From Streptococcus oralis (GTDB lineage Bacteria > Bacillota > Bacilli > Lactobacillales > Streptococcaceae), in assembly GCF_022749195.1 (NCBI RefSeq), contig NZ_CP094226.1, positions 770,001 to 834,000 of the forward strand: a DNA stretch of 64,000 nucleotides. Reading direction: 5' to 3'. Made by a program: the position numbers and the translations under genes. Position 1 is the stretch's first letter. Every line of letters begins with the position of its first letter. The notes under the pieces were generated by a model. The model saw nothing but the letters and a program-made list of their open reading frames with translations, made no database searches and was not told where the DNA came from. Of the stretch, positions 8,766-20,581 are shown one piece after another.

Positions 8766-8996
8766 ATGAGTAAAAAAGATAAGAAAATTGAAATCCAATT
8801 AACGGATGCAAAAGTGACTGTTGGGAAAGACAGCTATGAAGGCTACGTTTTGACGATCGGGAAAAAGGTTATTGGGGAAATTGCCGAATTAGATAGCCAA
8901 TTTGCCATCATAAAGAATGGAAATGTCGATAGTTTTTATAAAAAACTTGAAAAAGCTGTGGAAATTTTGATTGAAAACTATAATTTGACAAAATAA
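8766..8996 (+). CDS. DUF2969 family small protein
   Basis: This 76-aa acidic/basic protein, MSKKDKKIEIQLTDAKVTV onward, looks like the lactobacillales DUF2969 family, whose function is not known. There is no signal peptide or membrane segment. The ATG follows AGAGGT by 5 nt. It stands alone ahead of two tRNA genes and rpsA, a position I associate with this family in streptococci. Family assignment is from memory of the sequence type. Confidence 0.8.
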   Translation: MSKKDKKIEIQLTDAKVTVGKDSYEGYVLTIGKKVIGEIAELDSQFAIIKNGNVDSFYKKLEKAVEILIENYNLTK

Positions 8997-8999
8997 TAC

Positions 9000-9028
9000 T
9001 TGTTTTATTGAAAATTTCATGATATAAT
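9000..9028 (+). promoter_or_regulatory. Promoter of the tRNA-Tyr/tRNA-Gln pair
   Basis: TTGTTT (9000-9005), a 17-bp spacer and TATAAT (9023-9028) with a preceding TGA lie 17 nt before tRNA-Tyr. Confidence 0.7.
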
Positions 9029-9045
9029 AGTTCTCGTTAAACATT

Positions 9046-9126
9046 GGAGAGATAGCGAAGAGGCTAAACGCGGCGGACTGTAAATCCGCTCCTTCGGGTT
9101 CGGGGGTTCGAATCCCTCTCTCTCCA
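9046..9126 (+). tRNA. tRNA-Tyr (GTA)
   Basis: This is a class II tRNA of 81 nt. Acceptor GGAGAGA pairs with TCTCTCC and the discriminator is A. The anticodon stem-loop is CGGACTGTAAATCCG with anticodon GTA, followed by an extra arm (CTCCTTCGGGTTC region) and a T arm GGGGGTTCGAATCCC. CCA is not encoded. Confidence 0.95.
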
Positions 9127-9134
9127 TTCATCAA

Positions 9135-9206
9135 TGGGGTATAGCCAAGCGGTAAGGCAAGGGACTTTGACTCCCTCATGCGTTGGTTCGAATCCAGCTA
9201 CCCCAG
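9135..9206 (+). tRNA. tRNA-Gln (TTG)
   Basis: Acceptor TGGGGTA pairs with TACCCCA and the discriminator is G. The anticodon loop ACTTTGACT contains TTG, reading CAA/CAG. The T arm contains GGTTCGAATCC. The gene starts 8 nt after tRNA-Tyr, so they are probably cotranscribed. Confidence 0.95.
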
Positions 9207-9261
9207 TTCTTAGGTAATAAATTCAAGATAAAAAGAAAAATATCTTAGGGTATTTTATTTT

Positions 9262-9351
9262 TATAATTGAAAGACGTGAACGATATGAACATGTCTTTGC
9301 GGGTGCTTAGGAAAAAAATTATAAGTATGTCAAGTTTTTGAAAAAACTTGA
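9262..9351 (+). promoter_or_regulatory. rpsA leader: possible promoter and two hairpins
   Basis: A -10 like TATAAT is at 9262-9267. Two stem-loops follow: AAAGACGTG (9270-9278) with CATGTCTTT (9290-9298), which contains a G-T wobble, and TCAAGTTTT (9330 on) with AAAACTTGA (to 9351). The second ends a few bases before the ribosome binding site TTGGAGGA (9355-9362), so it could affect rpsA translation. No known leader family was recognised. Confidence 0.4.
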
Positions 9352-9370
9352 TTGTTGGAGGATTTTTTAG

Positions 9371-10573
9371 ATGAACGAATTTGAAGATTTGCTAAATAGC
9401 GTTAGCCAAGTTGAGCCTGGTGATGTTGTTAGTGCTGAAGTATTGACAGTTGATGCGACTCAAGCTAACGTTGCAATCTCTGGGACTGGTGTTGAAGGTG
9501 TCTTGACTCTTCGCGAATTGACAAACGATCGCGATGCAGATATCAATGACTTTGTGAAAGTAGGAGAAGTATTGGATGTTCTTGTACTTCGTCAAGTAGT
9601 TGGTAAAGATACTGATACAGTTACATACCTTGTATCTAAAAAACGCCTTGAAGCTCGCAAAGCATGGGACAAACTTGTAGGACGCGAAGAAGAAGTTGTT
9701 ACTGTTAAAGGAACTCGTGCCGTTAAAGGTGGACTTTCAGTAGAATTTGAAGGTGTTCGTGGATTCATCCCAGCTTCAATGTTGGATACTCGTTTCGTAC
9801 GTAACACTGAGCGTTTCGTAGGTCAAGAATTTGATGCTAAAATCAAAGAAGTTGATCCTAAAGAAAACCGCTTCATCCTTTCACGTCGTGAAGTTGTTGA
9901 AGCAGCTACTGCAGCAGCTCGTGCTGAAGTATTCGGTAAATTGGCTGTTGGTGATGTCGTAACTGGTAAAGTTGCTCGTATCACAAGTTTCGGTGCTTTC
10001 ATCGACCTTGGTGGGGTTGACGGATTGGTTCACTTGACTGAATTGTCACACGAACGTAACGTATCACCTAAATCAGTTGTAACTGTTGGTGAAGAAATCG
10101 AAGTGAAGATCCTTGATCTTAACGAAGAAGAAGGTCGCGTATCACTTTCACTTAAAGCAACAACACCTGGACCATGGGATGGCGTTGAGCAAAAATTGGC
10201 TAAAGGTGACGTAGTAGAAGGAACAGTTAAACGTTTGACTGACTTTGGTGCATTTGTTGAAGTATTGCCAGGTATTGATGGACTTGTTCACGTATCACAA
10301 ATTTCACACAAACGTATCGAAAATCCAAAAGAAGCTCTTACTGTTGGTCAAGAAGTTACTGTTAAAGTCCTTGATGTTAACGCTGACGCAGAACGTGTAT
10401 CACTTTCTATCAAAGCTCTTGAAGAACGTCCAGCTCAAGAAGAAGGACAAAAAGAAGAAAAACGTGCTGCTCGTCCACGTCGTCCAAAACGTCAAGAAAA
10501 ACGTGATTTCGAACTTCCAGAAACACAAACAGGATTCTCAATGGCTGACTTGTTCGGTGATATCGAACTTTAA
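9371..10573 (+). CDS. rpsA: 30S ribosomal protein S1 (four-domain Gram-positive form)
   Basis: The 400-aa protein carries four S1 OB-fold repeats, at about residues 15-80, 105-175, 195-265 and 280-350. The third and fourth are most typical (GDVVTGKVARITSFGAFIDL and GDVVEGTVKRLTDFGAFVEV). An acidic/basic tail with ARPRRPKRQEKRD follows. Six-domain S1 of Gram-negatives is longer; four domains are usual in Firmicutes. The start is ATG 9371 behind TTGGAGGA. Codon use is strongly biased, as in highly expressed genes. It promotes mRNA binding at the 30S subunit. Confidence 0.96.
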   Translation: MNEFEDLLNSVSQVEPGDVVSAEVLTVDATQANVAISGTGVEGVLTLRELTNDRDADINDFVKVGEVLDVLVLRQVVGKDTDTVTYLVSKKRLEARKAWDKLVGREEEVVTVKGTRAVKGGLSVEFEGVRGFIPASMLDTRFVRNTERFVGQEFDAKIKEVDPKENRFILSRREVVEAATAAARAEVFGKLAVGDVVTGKVARITSFGAFIDLGGVDGLVHLTELSHERNVSPKSVVTVGEEIEVKILDLNEEEGRVSLSLKATTPGPWDGVEQKLAKGDVVEGTVKRLTDFGAFVEVLPGIDGLVHVSQISHKRIENPKEALTVGQEVTVKVLDVNADAERVSLSIKALEERPAQEEGQKEEKRAARPRRPKRQEKRDFELPETQTGFSMADLFGDIEL

Positions 10574-10589
10574 TCAAATTGATAATCAC

Positions 10590-10620
10590 AAAATCCTTTG
10601 TTTAAAACAAGGGATTTTTC
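10590..10620 (+). terminator. Terminator after rpsA
   Basis: AAATCCTTTG pairs with CAAGGGATTT with one mismatch around a TTTAAAA loop, followed by TTTT. Confidence 0.75.
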
Positions 10621-10641
10621 TTTTGTCTCTTTCTCATTTTT

Positions 10642-10649
10642 GATATAAT
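10642..10649 (+). promoter_or_regulatory. Extended -10 promoter, leaderless type
   Basis: TGATATAATAGTTCTATG ends at the start codon of the fRMsr gene, with 12 nt from the first T of TATAAT to the A of ATG. No Shine-Dalgarno is present. The 18-mer is identical to that of plsY. Confidence 0.6.
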
Positions 10650-10655
10650 AGTTCT

Positions 10656-11153
10656 ATGTTAGATTCAGAAAAACAATCACAATATCAAATGTTAAATGAG
10701 GAACTCTCTTATTTACTAGAAGGTGAGACCAATGTTCTTGCCAATCTTTCAAATGCTAGTGCCCTCCTAAAATCTCGCTTTCCGAATACTGTATTTGCAG
10801 GGTTTTATCTGTTTGATGGTAGCGAGTTGGTTTTAGGGCCTTTTCAGGGTGGTGTTTCTTGTATTCGCATTCCGCTTGGGAAAGGCGTGTGTGGAGAAGC
10901 TGCTGAGTTTCAAGAGACTGTTTTGGTTGGCGATGTGAGCACCTATCCAAACTACATTTCTTGTGATAGTATGGCCAAGAGTGAAATCGTGGTTCCTATG
11001 CTCAAGAATGGTCGATTGCTGGGTGTCTTAGACTTGGATTCTTCACTTATTGATGATTACAATGTCATTGACTGTGATTATTTGGAACAATTTGTCGCTA
11101 TTTTGCTTGAGAAGACAGAATGGGACTTTACGATGTTTGAGGAGAAAGCCTAA
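10656..11153 (+). CDS. GAF-domain protein, free methionine-(R)-sulfoxide reductase family
   Basis: The 165-aa single GAF domain matches the fRMsr family (E. coli MsrC), which reduces free methionine-R-sulfoxide using thioredoxin. All three family cysteines are present: Cys69 in SCIRI, Cys79 in GKGVCGEAA and Cys103 in ISCDS, followed by KSEIVVP. It overlaps the dnaX start codon by one base (TAATG), so the two are translationally coupled. The predicted promoter runs into the ATG, giving a leaderless mRNA. The oxidative-damage repair role is inferred from the motif. Confidence 0.88.
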   Translation: MLDSEKQSQYQMLNEELSYLLEGETNVLANLSNASALLKSRFPNTVFAGFYLFDGSELVLGPFQGGVSCIRIPLGKGVCGEAAEFQETVLVGDVSTYPNYISCDSMAKSEIVVPMLKNGRLLGVLDLDSSLIDDYNVIDCDYLEQFVAILLEKTEWDFTMFEEKA

Positions 11154-12811
11154 TGTATCAAGCACTTTATCGAAAATATAGAAGCCAGACTTTTTCACAA
11201 CTGGTAGGCCAAGAAGTTGTGGCTAAAACCCTAAAACAAGCGGTCGAGCAGGAAAAGATTAGTCATGCCTATCTTTTCTCAGGCCCTCGTGGGACTGGGA
11301 AGACCAGTGTAGCCAAGATTTTTGCCAAGGCTATGAACTGTCCGAACCAAGTGGACGGAGAACCGTGTAATAACTGCTATATCTGCCAAGCAGTGACAGA
11401 AGGTAGCTTAGAAGATGTTATCGAAATGGATGCGGCTTCGAATAATGGAGTTGATGAAATCCGTGAAATTCGTGATAAATCCACCTATGCTCCTAGTTTG
11501 GCACGTTATAAGGTCTATATCATAGACGAGGTTCATATGCTGTCTACAGGAGCCTTTAATGCGCTTTTGAAGACTTTGGAAGAACCAACTCAAAATGTTG
11601 TCTTTATCTTGGCGACCACCGAATTGCACAAGATTCCAGCAACTATTTTATCGCGTGTCCAACGTTTTGAGTTTAAATCGATTCGAACTCAAGATATCAC
11701 GGCACATATTCATCATATTTTAGAAAAAGAAAATATCAGTTCTGAACCAGATGCTGTGGAAATCATTGCCAGACGAGCTGAAGGTGGGATGCGGGATGCC
11801 TTATCCATTCTGGACCAAGCTTTGAGTTTAACACAGGGAAATGAGCTCACGACAGCTATCTCTGAGGAGATTACAGGCACCATTAGTCTATCAGCACTTG
11901 ATGACTATGTAGCTGCCTTGTCTCAGCAGGATGTTTCAAAAGCGCTTGATTCTTTGAATCTTTTGTTTGAAAATGGCAAGAGCATGACTCGTTTTGTGAC
12001 GGATCTTTTGCAGTATTTGCGTGATTTACTAGTTGTTCAGACAGGTGGCGAAAATACTCATCATAGTCCAGTTTTTATGGACAATCTAGCTCTTTCTCAG
12101 GAAAGTCTCTTTGAAATGATTCGAATAGCGACTGTGAGCTTGGCGGATATGAAAGCTAGCCTGCAACCTAAGATTTATGCTGAGATGATGACCATTCGTT
12201 TAGCTGAGATTAAGCCCGAACCAGTGCTTTCAGAAGCTGTCGAAAGTGAGATTTCTGCACTGAGACAGGAAGTCGCTCGTCTTAAACAAGAACTTGCCAA
12301 TGTTGGAAAAGCTCCTAAACAAGTGGTACCAGTCCCTAGCCGTTCAACCACTTCTAAGACAGTCTATCGAGTAGACCGTAATAAGGTTCAGGCTATCCTA
12401 CAAGAAGCTGTTGAAAATCCTGAATTGGCACGGCAAAACTTGATTCGCCTTCAGAATGCATGGGGGGAAGTGATCGAAAGCTTAGCTGGTCCTGATAAGG
12501 CTCTGCTTGTTGGTTCTCAACCAGTTGCAGCCAACGAACACCATGCTATTTTAGCTTTTGAATCTAATTTCAATGCTGGACAAACTATGAAACGGGATAA
12601 CCTCAATACCATGTTTGGCAATATTCTCAGCCAAGCGGCTGGATTTTCACCTGAAATCCTGGCAATTTCCCTAGAGGAATGGAAAGAGGTTCGTGCAGCA
12701 TTTTCAGCTAAAAACAAGTCTTCTCAAGCAGATCAAGAGGTAGAAGAAGAAAGTCTGATTCCAGAGGGATTTGAATTTCTGGCTGATAAAGTCATGGTTG
12801 AAGAAGACTAA
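11153..12811 (+). CDS. dnaX: DNA polymerase III subunit gamma/tau
   Basis: DnaX is the clamp-loader ATPase of the replicative polymerase. The 552-aa protein has Walker A GPRGTGKT at 44-51, a zinc site of four cysteines (Cys63, 72, 75, 78), Walker B IIDEVHML and the arginine-finger region SRVQRF. A variable C-terminal tail after about residue 370 would bind polymerase and helicase in the tau form. It is coupled to the GAF gene through TAATG. No obvious slippery sequence for a gamma product was noted. Confidence 0.97.
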   Translation: MYQALYRKYRSQTFSQLVGQEVVAKTLKQAVEQEKISHAYLFSGPRGTGKTSVAKIFAKAMNCPNQVDGEPCNNCYICQAVTEGSLEDVIEMDAASNNGVDEIREIRDKSTYAPSLARYKVYIIDEVHMLSTGAFNALLKTLEEPTQNVVFILATTELHKIPATILSRVQRFEFKSIRTQDITAHIHHILEKENISSEPDAVEIIARRAEGGMRDALSILDQALSLTQGNELTTAISEEITGTISLSALDDYVAALSQQDVSKALDSLNLLFENGKSMTRFVTDLLQYLRDLLVVQTGGENTHHSPVFMDNLALSQESLFEMIRIATVSLADMKASLQPKIYAEMMTIRLAEIKPEPVLSEAVESEISALRQEVARLKQELANVGKAPKQVVPVPSRSTTSKTVYRVDRNKVQAILQEAVENPELARQNLIRLQNAWGEVIESLAGPDKALLVGSQPVAANEHHAILAFESNFNAGQTMKRDNLNTMFGNILSQAAGFSPEILAISLEEWKEVRAAFSAKNKSSQADQEVEEESLIPEGFEFLADKVMVEED

Positions 12812-12823
12812 AAGTGGATTTCA

Positions 12824-12832
12824 TGGTACAAT
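12824..12832 (+). promoter_or_regulatory. Extended -10 promoter, leaderless type
   Basis: TGGTACAATAATCCTATG: TGG plus TACAAT, with 12 nt from the first T of the box to the A of ATG 12839. It lies just past the dnaX stop (12809-12811). No ribosome binding site is seen. Confidence 0.5.
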
Positions 12833-12838
12833 AATCCT

Positions 12839-13033
12839 ATGACTAGACAACAATTTATCGTGATAGCACTATTTACTGCTGCTGAGACTTATTTTTTCAA
12901 TGAAGCTTGGATGACGGGTCGCTATTTCATGGCAGCATTTTGGGCTATTCTACTTTTTCGAAATTTTAGGTTAAGTTATGTAATGGGTAAAATAGTAGAT
13001 GCCATTGATCAGCACCTAAACCGTAAGGATTAG
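12839..13033 (+). CDS. Small membrane protein, DUF3272-like
   Basis: The 64-aa protein has two likely hydrophobic helices (residues about 5-22 and 29-43) and a basic C-terminus. I associate the sequence with the streptococcal DUF3272 family; function unknown. It starts 27 nt after dnaX with no Shine-Dalgarno but an extended -10 box 12 nt before the ATG, and ends at its own terminator. Expression as a separate leaderless transcript is predicted. Confidence 0.7.
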   Translation: MTRQQFIVIALFTAAETYFFNEAWMTGRYFMAAFWAILLFRNFRLSYVMGKIVDAIDQHLNRKD

Positions 13034-13053
13034 TCACTAGCTTCTAAACAAAA

Positions 13054-13077
13054 TCAAAGCCTTTTAGGCTTTTTTTT
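13054..13077 (+). terminator. Terminator before the suf operon
   Basis: AAAGCCT pairs with AGGCTTT around TTT, followed by a long T run (to about 13077). Confidence 0.85.
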
Positions 13078-13079
13078 GT

Positions 13080-13096
13080 TATACTAGTAGAGTATA
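13080..13096 (+). promoter_or_regulatory. Inverted repeat upstream of sufC
   Basis: TATACT-AGTAG-AGTATA is a perfect 6-bp inverted repeat with a 5-bp centre, about 90 bp before sufC and just after a terminator. It could be an operator or part of the suf promoter; no regulator can be named. Confidence 0.4.
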
Positions 13097-13185
13097 TTTA
13101 TGGACCTTTTCTTGTATTTTTTAGAGAAATGTAAGTGATTTCTTTAAGGGTAAAGGAAGTAGGCCAGAAAAAGAAAGGAACTATC

Positions 13186-13956
13186 ATGTCAGTATTAGAG
13201 ATCAAAGATCTTCACGTTGAAATTGAAGGAAAAGAAATTTTGAAAGGGGTCAATCTGACTCTGAAAACAGGAGAAATCGCAGCTATCATGGGACCAAATG
13301 GTACTGGTAAATCAACTCTTTCTGCAGCTATTATGGGGAACCCTAACTATGAGGTTACCAAAGGTGAGGTCTTGTTTGATGGCGTAAACATCCTTGAGTT
13401 GGAAGTGGATGAGCGTGCGCGTATGGGACTTTTCCTTGCTATGCAATACCCATCTGAAATCCCTGGAATTACCAACGCTGAATTTCTTCGTGCAGCCATG
13501 AATGCCGGTAAAGAAGATGATGAAAAGATTTCGGTTCGTGAGTTCATCACTAAACTAGACGAGAAAATGGAATTGCTCAACATGAAAGAAGAAATGGCAG
13601 AGCGTTACCTCAACGAAGGCTTCTCTGGTGGTGAGAAAAAACGCAATGAAATTCTTCAACTTTTGATGTTGGAACCAACTTTTGCTCTTTTGGATGAGAT
13701 TGACTCAGGTCTTGATATTGATGCCCTTAAAGTCGTATCGAAAGGTGTCAATGCTATGCGTGGCGAGGGTTTTGGTGCTATGATTATCACTCACTACCAA
13801 CGTCTTTTGAACTACATCACACCAGACGTGGTCCACGTGATGATGGAAGGTCGTGTGGTCCTTTCTGGTGGTCCAGAATTGGCTGCCCGTTTGGAACGTG
13901 AAGGATACGCAAAACTGGCTGAAGAACTTGGCTACGACTACAAGGAAGAATTGTAA
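13186..13956 (+). CDS. sufC: Fe-S cluster assembly ATPase SufC
   Basis: SufC is the ABC-type ATPase of the SufBCD iron-sulfur scaffold. The 256-aa product starts at ATG 13186 behind GAAAGGA; the frame extends upstream but without a good start. Walker A GPNGTGKST is near residues 36-44, signature FSGGEKKR near 145, Walker B FALLDEIDSGLD and the H-loop ITHYQR follow. It is the first gene of the sufC-sufD-sufS-sufU-sufB operon, the only Fe-S assembly system of streptococci and so probably essential. Confidence 0.97.
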   Translation: MSVLEIKDLHVEIEGKEILKGVNLTLKTGEIAAIMGPNGTGKSTLSAAIMGNPNYEVTKGEVLFDGVNILELEVDERARMGLFLAMQYPSEIPGITNAEFLRAAMNAGKEDDEKISVREFITKLDEKMELLNMKEEMAERYLNEGFSGGEKKRNEILQLLMLEPTFALLDEIDSGLDIDALKVVSKGVNAMRGEGFGAMIITHYQRLLNYITPDVVHVMMEGRVVLSGGPELAARLEREGYAKLAEELGYDYKEEL

Positions 13957-13983
13957 TTCCCTCGTATCTTTTAGGAGAAGTAA

Positions 13984-16910
<2,927 letters not shown>

Positions 16911-16967
16911 GACAAGTTTCTTTTGTCTTACGAATCAGTAGAAATGAAGAATGAAAGAAAGGATATT

Positions 16968-18380
16968 ATGGCTGAAGAAAGAGTAGAACCAAAACCAATT
17001 GACCTTGGTGAATATAAATTTGGTTTCCATGACGATGTAGAGCCTGTCCTATCGACAGGAAAAGGATTGAACGAAGAAGTCATTCGCGAATTATCAGCTG
17101 CTAAGGGAGAACCTGAGTGGATGTTAGAATTCCGTTTGAAGTCTTATGAAACCTTCAAAAAAATGCCTATGCAAACCTGGGGGGCAGACTTGTCAGAGAT
17201 TGACTTTGATGACTTGATCTATTACCAAAAACCATCTGATAAACCAGCCCGTTCTTGGGATGATGTACCTGAAAAGATTAAAGAAACCTTTGAACGTATC
17301 GGTATTCCAGAAGCTGAACGTGCTTATCTAGCAGGTGCTTCTGCCCAGTACGAGTCAGAAGTGGTTTACCACAACATGAAGGAAGAGTTCCAGAAATTGG
17401 GGATTATCTTTACAGATACGGATTCTGCCCTCAAGGAATACCCAGACTTGTTTAAACAATACTTTGCGAAGTTGGTACCGCCGACAGATAACAAGTTGGC
17501 AGCCCTCAACTCTGCAGTATGGTCGGGTGGAACCTTTATCTACGTGCCAAAAGGTGTCAAGGTAGATATTCCACTTCAAACTTATTTCCGTATCAACAAC
17601 GAAAATACAGGTCAGTTCGAACGTACCTTGATTATCGTTGATGAGGGAGCAAGTGTCCACTATGTAGAAGGATGTACAGCACCAACATATTCAAGTAATA
17701 GCCTGCACGCTGCTATTGTAGAAATTTTCGCTTTGGACGGAGCTTATATGCGTTATACTACTATCCAAAACTGGTCAGATAACGTTTATAACTTGGTAAC
17801 GAAACGTGCCAAAGCCTTGAAAGATGCGACTGTTGAGTGGATTGATGGAAACTTGGGTGCCAAAACAACCATGAAATACCCATCTGTTTACCTAGATGGA
17901 GAAGGGGCCCGTGGTACTATGCTCTCTATCGCCTTTGCTAATGCTGGTCAACACCAAGATACTGGTGCCAAGATGATCCACAACGCACCGCATACAAGCT
18001 CGTCTATCGTTTCTAAATCCATCGCTAAAGGCGGAGGGAAGGTTGACTACCGTGGACAAGTAACCTTTAACAAGAACTCTAAGAAATCTGTTTCTCACAT
18101 CGAGTGTGATACCATTATCATGGATGACTTATCAGCTTCAGATACCATTCCATTTAATGAAATCCACAACTCGCAAGTTGCATTGGAACACGAAGCCAAA
18201 GTATCTAAGATTTCAGAGGAACAACTCTACTACCTCATGAGCCGTGGTTTGTCAGAATCTGAGGCAACTGAGATGATCGTTATGGGATTTGTAGAGCCCT
18301 TCACTAAAGAACTTCCAATGGAATACGCAGTTGAGCTGAACCGCTTGATTAGCTATGAGATGGAAGGATCGGTAGGATGA
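16968..18380 (+). CDS. sufB: Fe-S cluster assembly protein SufB
   Basis: The 470-aa SufB is the main scaffold subunit. The start [20 protein letters not shown] at ATG 16968 follows GAAAGGA. Conserved segments include [24 protein letters not shown] and [20 protein letters not shown] decayed second copy of its last 20 or so codons lies beyond the next gene, at about 18994-19057, suggesting that the gene behind it was inserted at the sufB tail. Confidence 0.97.
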   Translation: MAEERVEPKPIDLGEYKFGFHDDVEPVLSTGKGLNEEVIRELSAAKGEPEWMLEFRLKSYETFKKMPMQTWGADLSEIDFDDLIYYQKPSDKPARSWDDVPEKIKETFERIGIPEAERAYLAGASAQYESEVVYHNMKEEFQKLGIIFTDTDSALKEYPDLFKQYFAKLVPPTDNKLAALNSAVWSGGTFIYVPKGVKVDIPLQTYFRINNENTGQFERTLIIVDEGASVHYVEGCTAPTYSSNSLHAAIVEIFALDGAYMRYTTIQNWSDNVYNLVTKRAKALKDATVEWIDGNLGAKTTMKYPSVYLDGEGARGTMLSIAFANAGQHQDTGAKMIHNAPHTSSSIVSKSIAKGGGKVDYRGQVTFNKNSKKSVSHIECDTIIMDDLSASDTIPFNEIHNSQVALEHEAKVSKISEEQLYYLMSRGLSESEATEMIVMGFVEPFTKELPMEYAVELNRLISYEMEGSVG

Positions 18381-18399
18381 GGGCAAAAAGGAGAAGCAA

Positions 18400-18969
18400 A
18401 TGGGATTCTTAAAAAAATTATTTGGCAATGTTGAAAAAGCGAATAAAGGCGAAATTCCTGCTGAAGAAATTGTTCCACCTTTTACAGTTGATTTAGTAGA
18501 AGAAGCAGATGATTATTGGCGACAAATGGAACAAAACCTCTTGATAAACGCTGTAAAAGCTGCTGGTGGTCCTGAGGCAGTAGAACGTGCATTTGTTCTT
18601 GCTAATTTCAAGGAAAATCAAGAAACCTTTGAGCTCTTTTATCAGGTAAATGGTCAACTTCTTTCATGGAGAGAGATGGATGCGACTGTAGTTGATAAAA
18701 TCAGCAATCAACTCCTTCCGCAAGCGGCAGAAGTAGCGCGTGCAGTAAATGAAAATTATGAAGAGGCAGATGTACCAGTAATCCAGTACGCTATGCTTCA
18801 GTTTGAAACTGCAACCATGGCTTGGTTTGGACGGAAGCTGACAACAGCTTCTCCAGAAGCACAACTGACTTTTGAAGAATTGGTATCTGGTTGGCGCGCT
18901 ATTTTGGAACAAGAAGTTCCAAATCGTCCTTTAGATAGTGACCGTCCCTTCCCTTACTTTGAAGTTTAA
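18400..18969 (+). CDS. Unrecognised soluble protein inserted at the end of the suf operon
   Basis: The 189-aa acidic protein, MGFLKKLFGNVEKANKGEIP onward, has no signal peptide or membrane segment and no family I can name. AAGGAG lies 6 nt before the ATG, 20 nt after sufB, and there is no promoter or terminator between, so it is probably cotranscribed with suf. The sequence that follows it (18994-19057) is a remnant of a sufB 3' end and then the strong terminator, so the gene appears to have been added between sufB and its original tail. Predicted mostly helical. Role in Fe-S metabolism is not shown. Confidence 0.8.
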   Translation: MGFLKKLFGNVEKANKGEIPAEEIVPPFTVDLVEEADDYWRQMEQNLLINAVKAAGGPEAVERAFVLANFKENQETFELFYQVNGQLLSWREMDATVVDKISNQLLPQAAEVARAVNENYEEADVPVIQYAMLQFETATMAWFGRKLTTASPEAQLTFEELVSGWRAILEQEVPNRPLDSDRPFPYFEV

Positions 18970-18993
18970 AAAATCCCAAATCCCCAAAAAATT

Positions 18994-19057
18994 TTCAATG
19001 GAGTATACTGTTGAGCCTACTCGCTTGATGAGTAACTAATTGAAAGAATCAGTGGGT
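18994..19057 (+). pseudogene. Decayed remnant of the sufB 3' end
   Basis: CAATGGAGTATACTGTTGAG and the following codons align without gaps to the last codons of sufB (18316-18377, offset 680). About two thirds of the bases match. The reading frame gives SMEYTVEPTRLMSN-stop-LKESVG against [21 protein letters not shown] of sufB. One codon became TAA. The remnant ends just before the operon terminator. Confidence 0.8.
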
Positions 19058-19065
19058 AAAAATGC

Positions 19066-19103
19066 AAATTCTGAACAGAAATCCTTTCTGTTCAGAATTT
19101 TTT
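19066..19103 (+). terminator. Strong terminator of the suf operon
   Basis: A perfect 16-bp stem (19066-19081 with 19085-19100) with core TTCTGAACAG, a TCC loop and a following T run. Confidence 0.95.
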
Positions 19104-19183
19104 TCAAAAAAGAACCTAATAAATATTCACAAAAATGCTTTTATATGGTAAAATAAAACAATTACATTTAGTGGAGATGAAGT

Positions 19184-20581
19184 ATGAATATTTTTAGAAC
19201 CAAGGATGTTAGTCTGAGACAGACAGAGATGCACCGTCATTTGAAGTTGTGGGATTTGATTCTTCTAGGGATTGGTGCCATGGTGGGGACAGGGATTTTC
19301 ACCATTACAGGAACAGCAGCGGCTACCCTAGCTGGTCCATCACTAGTGATTTCCATTGTGATTTCTGCCCTGTGTGTTTCTCTATCAGCCCTCTTTTTTG
19401 CAGAATTTGCCTCTCGTGTGCCTGCAACTGGTGGTGCTTATAGTTACCTCTATGCGATTCTAGGAGAATTGCCAGCCTGGATTGCTGGCTGGCTGACCAT
19501 CATGGAATTCATGACGGCTGTTTCAGGTGTTGCGTCTGGCTGGGCAGCTTACTTTAAGGGACTGCTCAATAATTATGGTATCTCCATGCCCCAAGCCTTG
19601 AATGGAACCTTTAATCCTGAACAAGGAACCTATATTGATCTTCTGCCTATTTTAGTACTAACATTGGTAACGGGATTGGTTTTATTAAATTCCAAGGCAG
19701 CCTTGCGATTTAATTCGCTTTTAGTGGTCTTGAAATTCTCAGCTCTGGCCTTATTTATCCTAGTTGGTATTTGGTACATTAAGCCTGAAAATTGGACGAA
19801 TTTTGCTCCATTTGGTTTTGGTCAACTATATGGTGGAAGTACTGGGATTATGGCGGGTGCATCTTTGATGTTCTTTGGATTTTTCGGATTTGAGTCTATT
19901 TCCATGGCAGTTGATGAAATTCAAAGCCCGCAAAAAAATATTCCTCGCGGAATTGTCCTTTCTCTGACAATTGTCACCATTCTCTATGCTTTGGTAACCT
20001 TAGTATTGACAGGGATTGTTCACTACAGTAAGCTCAATGTGGACGATGCAGTAGCATTTTCATTACGGAGTATTGGTATCGGCTGGGCGGCCAATTATGT
20101 TTCGCTTGTAGCCATTCTAACCCTGATAACCGTATGTATCTCCATGACTTATGCTTTGTCTCGGATGATTTATAGTTTAGCGCGTGATGGACTTTTACCT
20201 CAAAGTTTCAAACAATTAAGCAAGACCAGTCGCGTTCCTAAAAATGCGACCCTCTTAACAGGAGTTGCTTCAGCCATTGCTGCAGGGGTCTTTCCTCTAG
20301 CCAGTATTGCAGCCTTCTTAAATATTTGTACGCTAGCTTATCTCATTTTGCTAGCCTACGGAATAATAAAACTCAGAAAGGATAAGGGTATGCCAAAAGA
20401 GGGAGAGTTTAAAACTCCCTTGGTGCCACTTTTGCCAATTCTTTCCATTCTTATCTGTGTTTCCTTTATGCTTCAATATAGCCTAGATACCTGGATTGCC
20501 TTTGGCATTGCTCTTGTAGTTGGCCTAGTCATTTACTTTGCTTACGGGCTTCGCCATTCAACGCTTGCAGAAGCAGAATAA
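19184..20581 (+). CDS. APC-family amino acid permease (cationic amino acid transporter type)
   Basis: The 465-aa protein has about 12 transmembrane helices. The N-terminal signature GIGAMVGTGIFTITGTAA and the AEFASRVPATGGAYSYLY segment mark the APC superfamily, CAT/YhdG-like subgroup. The substrate, probably a cationic or branched amino acid, cannot be fixed from sequence. GTGGAG precedes the ATG by 9 nt. It is monocistronic and shares a bidirectional terminator with the converging YitT gene. Confidence 0.9.
   Translation: MNIFRTKDVSLRQTEMHRHLKLWDLILLGIGAMVGTGIFTITGTAAATLAGPSLVISIVISALCVSLSALFFAEFASRVPATGGAYSYLYAILGELPAWIAGWLTIMEFMTAVSGVASGWAAYFKGLLNNYGISMPQALNGTFNPEQGTYIDLLPILVLTLVTGLVLLNSKAALRFNSLLVVLKFSALALFILVGIWYIKPENWTNFAPFGFGQLYGGSTGIMAGASLMFFGFFGFESISMAVDEIQSPQKNIPRGIVLSLTIVTILYALVTLVLTGIVHYSKLNVDDAVAFSLRSIGIGWAANYVSLVAILTLITVCISMTYALSRMIYSLARDGLLPQSFKQLSKTSRVPKNATLLTGVASAIAAGVFPLASIAAFLNICTLAYLILLAYGIIKLRKDKGMPKEGEFKTPLVPLLPILSILICVSFMLQYSLDTWIAFGIALVVGLVIYFAYGLRHSTLAEAE

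Noticed and set aside
16926..16934. ComX box upstream of sufB (TTACGAATC)
   Set aside because: It differs from TACGAATA at the last base, lacks the T-rich context at the right place and lies within an operon of housekeeping genes.
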